Below, one piece after another: positions 7,424 through 10,225 of a stretch of DNA of 10,225 nt. The position numbers and the translations under genes are program-made. This stretch comes from Archangium sp. (GTDB lineage: Bacteria > Myxococcota > Myxococcia > Myxococcales > Myxococcaceae). The stretch is taken from contig JAEUJR010000530.1 of assembly GCA_016793585.1 (NCBI GenBank), positions 1 through 10,225 of the forward strand, written 5' to 3'. The notes under the pieces are model-generated. The model saw nothing but the letters and a program-made list of their open reading frames with translations, did no database searches and was not told where the DNA came from. How positions within the stretch are numbered: position 1 is the stretch's first letter; every line of letters begins with the position of its first letter.

Positions 7424-8494
7424 ATGAAGCGGCTCGCGGTCGTCTCAGCCTGTGTCTTCGCGTGCGCATGTGGGCGCACCGAGCCGGTCCGCTACGACGA
7501 CGACCCGTTCCTCACCGAGGTCGACGCGGGCTTCCGCTTCGATGCGGGTGTCGAGATGCGGGTCGTCGAGTGCCGTGAAGGCCGCTTCCGTCTGACGAAC
7601 GCGCAGCCGGTGGTTGGCCTCGTGCTCGATCGATCCACCTCGATGAACTCCACCTTCGGCAGCGGCACCACGACGCGTTGGCAGGCCGTGCGCAGCGCGC
7701 TCAACCGCACCTTGCCGGTGGTCGATCAGTCGATGGCGCTGGGCGCCATGCTCTTCCCCAGTGCTGGAGAGACCTGCGCGGCGCCCGCCGGTTACGACAT
7801 CGCTCCGGCGCAGGGCACGACCGCCGCCATCATCGCGCTCGTCAACCGCTCGAACCCGACGGGCTCGACGCCGACCGCGCTTGCCCTGGAGCACGCCGCC
7901 GCGCAGTTGCTCGCTCGTCGCACCGCCGGCACCGCGCGCGCCCTCGTGCTCGCCACCGACGGAGCTCCCGACTGCAACGCCACGCTCACCACGCCCTGCA
8001 CCTGCGTCTCGGGCACCAGCTGCGCGGCCACCCGCTGCCTCGACGACGTGCGCACGCTCGAGCGCATCGACGCCGCGCGCCTGGTCAACATTCCCACCTT
8101 CGTCATCGGCATTCGCAACGCGACCGACACCACGTTGACCTCGGTGCTCGACCGCATGGCCATCGCCGGTGGCCGGCCGCGCACGGGAGCGCAGCGCTTC
8201 TACAACGCGACCTCGAGCGCCGAGCTCGAGCAGGCCTTCGGCACCATTCGTGATCAGGTCGGGGGCTGCGTGTTCCTCACCGACTCGGTGCCCACGGTGG
8301 GTGACGGCGGCCTGGTGCTGTCCGTGGCAGGGCAGGGCGTGAGCTTCGACTCGAGCGGCGTCGACGGTTGGCGCTGGGCCGATCAGGCGAACGGTGAGCT
8401 CGTGCTCGGTGGTGCTGCGTGTGACCGTGCGCTCGCGAACCCTGATCAGGTCGTCGCCGTGGTCTCGTGCGGTGCCGTCGACGCTGGGCTGTGA
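7424..8494 (+). CDS. VWA-domain lipoprotein
   Basis: The ATG at 7424 has AGGGG four bases upstream (7415-7419), a good ribosome binding site. The 356-residue product opens with an export signal MKRLAVVSACVFACACG; Cys14 or Cys16 could be the lipidated residue, though neither lipobox is canonical. An acidic segment with DAG motifs (22-43) precedes a von Willebrand factor A domain at about 61-275. The MIDAS metal site is complete: D69-R-S-T-S73, Thr149 or Thr151 in GSTPTA, and D179 in ATDG. A Cys-rich insertion (residues ~184-205, CNATLTTPCTCVSGTSCAATRC) follows the third MIDAS loop. The C-terminus holds a small beta-rich domain. VWA lipoproteins usually mediate metal-dependent protein binding at the surface. 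The gene is divergent from the kinase across the tandem repeats and ends one base from the convergent small gene. Confidence 0.9.
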   Translation: MKRLAVVSACVFACACGRTEPVRYDDDPFLTEVDAGFRFDAGVEMRVVECREGRFRLTNAQPVVGLVLDRSTSMNSTFGSGTTTRWQAVRSALNRTLPVVDQSMALGAMLFPSAGETCAAPAGYDIAPAQGTTAAIIALVNRSNPTGSTPTALALEHAAAQLLARRTAGTARALVLATDGAPDCNATLTTPCTCVSGTSCAATRCLDDVRTLERIDAARLVNIPTFVIGIRNATDTTLTSVLDRMAIAGGRPRTGAQRFYNATSSAELEQAFGTIRDQVGGCVFLTDSVPTVGDGGLVLSVAGQGVSFDSSGVDGWRWADQANGELVLGGAACDRALANPDQVVAVVSCGAVDAGL

Positions 8495-8495
8495 C

Positions 8496-8797
8496 TCACT
8501 GCTCGGAATCGCTCTTCTTGCCCGGCCGCTTCCCGGGATGCTTCGTCTTCGGCACGCCGGCGTCGAGCGCGCCCGCATCCACTCGCGTGGGCTCCGCGCC
8601 GGCGTCTTCCAGCTCCGCGCCCGCGTCTTCCGGCTCGGGCGGGGCGACCAGCGGGAGCGGGTCGGGCGGCCTCCGTCGACGGGACCATCAGGTCGTGGAT
8701 CCCACGGAAGGCAGCCGACGATGGCCACGCCGCAGACGAGTGCGATGAAGAACGCCCGCATGGAGCAGCGACTGGAACCACGCCCTCCACCCTTCAC
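8496..8797 (-). pseudogene. Small DAG-rich lipoprotein gene, apparently frameshifted
   Basis: From ATG 8761 the minus strand reads a good lipoprotein signal, MRAFFIALVCGVAIVGC (lipobox I14-V15-G16-C17), then LPWDPRPDGPVDGG. After this the same frame becomes Arg-rich, antisense-like sequence that runs into the VWA gene. The -1 frame instead reads PLPLVAPPEPEDAG, ELEDAGAEPTRVDAG and a Lys-rich tail ending KSDSEQ with TGA at 8496-8498. That tail frame has a stop at 8688-8690 and no own start, so both halves seem to be one gene of 88 codons with one base missing between about 8640 and 8690 (for example in the G-run at 8664-8666). An earlier GTG at 8797 overlaps the regulator's TGA as GTGA, suggesting translational coupling. 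Causes could be a real mutation, a sequencing error or programmed slippage. Confidence 0.7.
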
Positions 8798-9273
8798 GAA
8801 ATGACTTTGCCCAGCGCCGAGGTGAGCGACTCGATGGCCTTCATGTCCAGCGAGCCGAGGCGAACGTGCAGCTCGACGCCGTCAGCGAGCGGCATGCGGA
8901 GCCACGTCGCGCTCTGACTGCTCGAGGCGCTCGCGAGGGCGACGACCTGCGCGGGGGCAGGCGTGATCGGTGGTGCTGGGGCGGGCGCGGGCGGAGCAGG
9001 CGGCTTGAGCCTGTCGGGCAGGGGCAGCTCGGCGAGGGCATAGAGCTCCTTCTCGTTCGACGCCGCGAGCTTCCGCGCGATGGCGGGACCACTGAGACGC
9101 TTCTTGTGCAGCCTCCACGCGGCGATGACTCGTACGCGAGCCGCGTCGTCGAACTTGCGAATGCGGCCCTTCGCTCGTGCAGGTGGGAAGGCCCCTGACC
9201 GCGCGAGTCTGGTGAGCGTTCTCCCTGACACCCCGAGCTCGTGTCCGATGCTTTTGAGCGTCCACATGGTCAT
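8794..9273 (-). CDS. MerR-like helix-turn-helix transcriptional regulator
   Basis: This is a 159-residue protein. ATG at 9273 or the second ATG at 9267 (MTM) could be used; neither has a clear ribosome binding site. Residues 4-~75 form a MerR-type winged HTH: WTLKSIGHELGVSGRTLTRLARSGAFPP, then a wing with KGRIRKFDDAARVRVIAAW and a helical part. A Pro/Ala-rich linker (about 92-110) joins to a C-terminal segment (WLRMPLADGVELHVR...IESLTSALGKVIS), which resembles the short C-terminal domain of several myxobacterial MerR-type regulators and may serve dimerisation. No Cys metal site or typical drug-binding domain is present, so the signal is unknown. It overlaps the small lipoprotein gene downstream, and direct repeats lie just upstream, suggesting autoregulation. 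Confidence 0.82.
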   Translation of the reverse strand: MTMWTLKSIGHELGVSGRTLTRLARSGAFPPARAKGRIRKFDDAARVRVIAAWRLHKKRLSGPAIARKLAASNEKELYALAELPLPDRLKPPAPPAPAPAPPITPAPAQVVALASASSSQSATWLRMPLADGVELHVRLGSLDMKAIESLTSALGKVIS

Positions 9274-9296
9274 GCGGCAGAGTGTCTCACTGCATG

Positions 9297-9390
9297 TGTC
9301 GCTTGTGGAGCGTCACCTGTCGCTTTGTGTCGCGTGAAGTTCGAGTCGGCTGCGACATGGTTGGGTCAAGTCGAGTCGCTGTGTCGCTCT
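9297..9390. promoter_or_regulatory. Direct repeats, candidate operator of the HTH regulator
   Basis: TGTCGCTTGTG (9297-9307) and TGTCGCTTTGTG (9318-9329) are 21 bp apart, two helical turns, and lie 24-56 bases before the regulator's ATG. Related words follow: TGTCGCGTG at 9327, a second pair with the core TCGAGTCG (9337-9352 and 9368-9382, 31 bp apart), and TGTCGCTCTCC at 9382. Helical phasing and closeness to the start suggest binding sites for the regulator itself. I cannot place a confident -35/-10 pair. Confidence 0.4.
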
Positions 9391-9530
9391 CCGTACTGGA
9401 GAGGTCGGTAGGCCTCTTCGAAGCACTGGTCTCCCGAGCCTGATTGGCCGGTTGCTGCGCGAAGTTGTCGGTTCTTGGACCTTCTGATGTCGCCTCGCAG
9501 GTCTCCTATGTCGGATTGCAGGCCTCGCAT
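9366..9530 (-). CDS. Possible small coiled-coil ORF or gene remnant
   Basis: From ATG 9530 the minus strand reads 54 codons to a TGA at 9366-9368. The first ~22 residues make a heptad pattern (MRGLQSD, IGDLRGD, IRRSKNR) with Met/Ile and Leu at the a and d positions and Asp at heptad ends, as in short coiled coils. The remainder (LRAATGQSGSGDQCFEEAY...) is unremarkable. No ribosome binding site is visible, arginines use CGA and AGA, and third positions lack the G/C bias of neighbouring genes. It may be a decayed gene end, a horizontally acquired small gene or chance reading through a 21-bp repeat. Confidence 0.22.
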   Translation of the reverse strand: MRGLQSDIGDLRGDIRRSKNRQLRAATGQSGSGDQCFEEAYRPLQYGERHSDST

Positions 9531-9552
9531 GTCATCTTGCGGGTCCCGAGAT
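9487..9552. repeat. 21-22 bp tandem repeat
   Basis: ATGTC begins units at 9487, 9508, 9529 and 9551, spaced 21, 21 and 22 bp. Each of the first three is followed by a C/T/G-rich part with the pattern TGCAGGCCTCGC or close to it. The copies have diverged from each other. On the minus strand the first two steps keep a reading frame and give a heptad repeat D-[IM]-x-x-L-x-x; the 22-bp step breaks it. Confidence 0.55.
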
Positions 9553-9896
9553 GTCCGGTTCTCCGTTCTGAATGGCGCTTCTTCTGTCTTGTGCTGTCGC
9601 TTCTTCCTCCTGTGGTGTCACCTTTCATCGCATCCGCTGGCACGTCCGTGGCGACAGGAGGTCGGGTTCGCGACGCCCGGGGTCAGCGTCGTGACGCCCG
9701 TCTTGCGCCTGTCGCCCGAGCTGTTGCACTTGGTGCCGGTCGCGATGTCGCTCGTGGGCCCATGCCGTGTCGGTTCTCTGGCGTGTGCGCGTGCACAGCC
9801 CCTTCGCGAAGTGGCGTGTGCCGCCCCGGCGACGCCAGGTGCCCGGCTCGGGATGTCGTCTCGGTGGTGAACGGCTGTCGGCCGGTGGCGCGGGCC

Positions 9897-9994
9897 TGCG
9901 TCTCATCTCGGTCGTGTCGCGCTGCTGGCTCGAGCCACCTTTGATGTCGGTCGCACGAGGTTGCGTCTCGTCTCGGCGGTGACGCGCTGGTGGC
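9897..9994. repeat. Degenerate 33-bp direct repeats next to the 61-bp array
   Basis: A 33-bp segment starting TGCGTCTC at 9897-9929 recurs at 9962-9994 with about five mismatches, an offset of 65 bp. A weaker third relative is at 9852-9880 (ATGTCGTCTCGGTGGTG). The second copy ends four bases before the array of 61-bp units, and the period is similar, so these could be worn-out members of an older array or a flanking leader-like element. Confidence 0.45.
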
Positions 9995-9998
9995 ACGG

Positions 9999-10225
9999 CG
10001 ACCACGACTTCAACCACCGCTCCGGTGGCCGCACTCGTGCTCTCGCTGAGAGTCAATCGACGACCACGACTTCAACCACCGCTGCGGTGGCCGGACTCGT
10101 GCTCGCGTTGAAGTGAATCCACGACCACGACTTCAACCACCGCTGCGGTGGCCGGACTCGTGCTCGCGTTGAAGTGAATCCACGACCACGACTTCAACCA
10201 CCGCTGCGGTGGCCGGACTCGTGCT
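9999..10225. repeat. 61-bp tandem repeat array with nested inverted repeats
   Basis: Units start with CGACCACGAC at 9999, 10061, 10122 and 10183; lengths are 62, 61 and 61 bp, and the last is cut by the window end after 43 bases. Copies 2 and 3 are identical over 61 bp, and copy 4 is identical over what is visible. Copy 1 has two changes in its first 43 bases and a different 19-base tail. Each unit holds the near-perfect hairpin CCACCGC-T-GCGGTGG, enclosed by ACTTCAAC and GTTGAAGT (unit positions 9-16 and 47-54). In copy 1 the inner stem survives as CCACCG/CGGTGG. A 61-bp period cannot keep one reading frame, so it is not a protein repeat. The array continues past the window. Confidence 0.9.

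Larger units (their letters stand above)
9274..9998. other. Long repeat-rich region with no convincing gene
   Basis: About 725 bp lie between the HTH regulator and the 61-bp array. Open frames here (up to 166 codons) have irregular codon use and Cys/Arg/Pro-rich translations without motifs, so I do not call them. From about 9366 to 9620 the minus strand is relatively purine-rich. Words such as ATGTCG and GTCTCGG recur throughout. Distinct sub-parts are listed separately: operator-like repeats (9297-9390), a 21-bp repeat (9487-9552) and 33-bp degenerate copies (9897-9994). The rest could be decayed gene sequence, a non-coding RNA or degenerate repeats; sequence alone does not decide. Confidence 0.5.

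Noticed and set aside
4855..7578. 907-codon plus-strand frame opposite the kinase
   Set aside because: It is an Arg/Ala/His-rich antisense shadow of the kinase; the minus strand has all kinase motifs in order.
9444..9944. Plus-strand 166-codon and 131-codon frames
   Set aside because: Irregular composition, no motif, no ribosome binding site, and codon use unlike the real genes of the window.
9625..10056. 143-codon minus-strand frame starting inside the 61-bp array
   Set aside because: The translation is Arg/His/Pro-rich without motifs and begins in a repeat that cannot keep a frame from copy to copy.
9999..10225. CRISPR array
   Set aside because: The would-be spacers are only 18-19 bases, identical between copies 2 and 3, and there is no cas gene in the window. 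It is better called a tandem repeat.
9999..10225. Integron attC sites, because of the ACTTCAAC/GTTGAAGT arms
   Set aside because: The arms do not match the RYYYAAC/GTTRRRY core sites, no cassettes lie between units, and no integrase is present.

Overview
This window is GC-rich, with strong G/C preference at third codon positions. It encodes Asp-Ala-Gly-rich lipoproteins, a Hanks-type Ser/Thr kinase with HRDVSPEN and a transmembrane segment, kelch and VWA lipoproteins, and an OmpA-family protein. That combination is typical of Myxococcota (myxobacteria and relatives). No rRNA, tRNA, transposase or cas gene is visible. The taxon is an inference from style, not from a marker gene.

Layout: (1) 2-2777, plus strand: a run of three exported-protein genes (5'-truncated propeller-like protein, DAG-type lipoprotein, OmpA-family protein), closely spaced and probably co-transcribed. 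(2) 2778-6936, minus strand: a membrane-anchored Ser/Thr kinase followed after 46 bp by a Cys-rich/Gly-rich/kelch lipoprotein, probably one operon that runs head-on into the OmpA gene with zero intergenic bases. (3) 6937-7423: a divergent intergenic region filled by four to five copies of a ~66-67 bp tandem repeat that does not hold a reading frame. (4) 7424-8494, plus strand: a VWA-domain lipoprotein. (5) 8496-9273, minus strand: a MerR-like helix-turn-helix regulator that overlaps a small DAG-type lipoprotein gene. That small gene reads well only if a one-base frameshift is allowed. It converges on the VWA gene with a single base between stop codons. (6) 9274-9998: about 725 bp with no convincing gene, but with operator-like direct repeats next to the regulator, a 21-bp repeat reading as a coiled-coil heptad on the minus strand, and degenerate ~65-bp repeats. 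(7) 9999-10225: a 61-bp tandem repeat array with nested inverted repeats, near-perfect and running off the end of the window.

Functionally, most proteins here belong to the envelope: lipoproteins with sensory or adhesive scaffolds (kelch, VWA), a peptidoglycan-binding-type OmpA domain, and a kinase with an extracytoplasmic domain. The most unusual material is non-coding: two unrelated tandem-repeat families with palindromic cores, and the repeat-rich stretch upstream of the HTH regulator. I found no complete, recognisable defence or mobile system.
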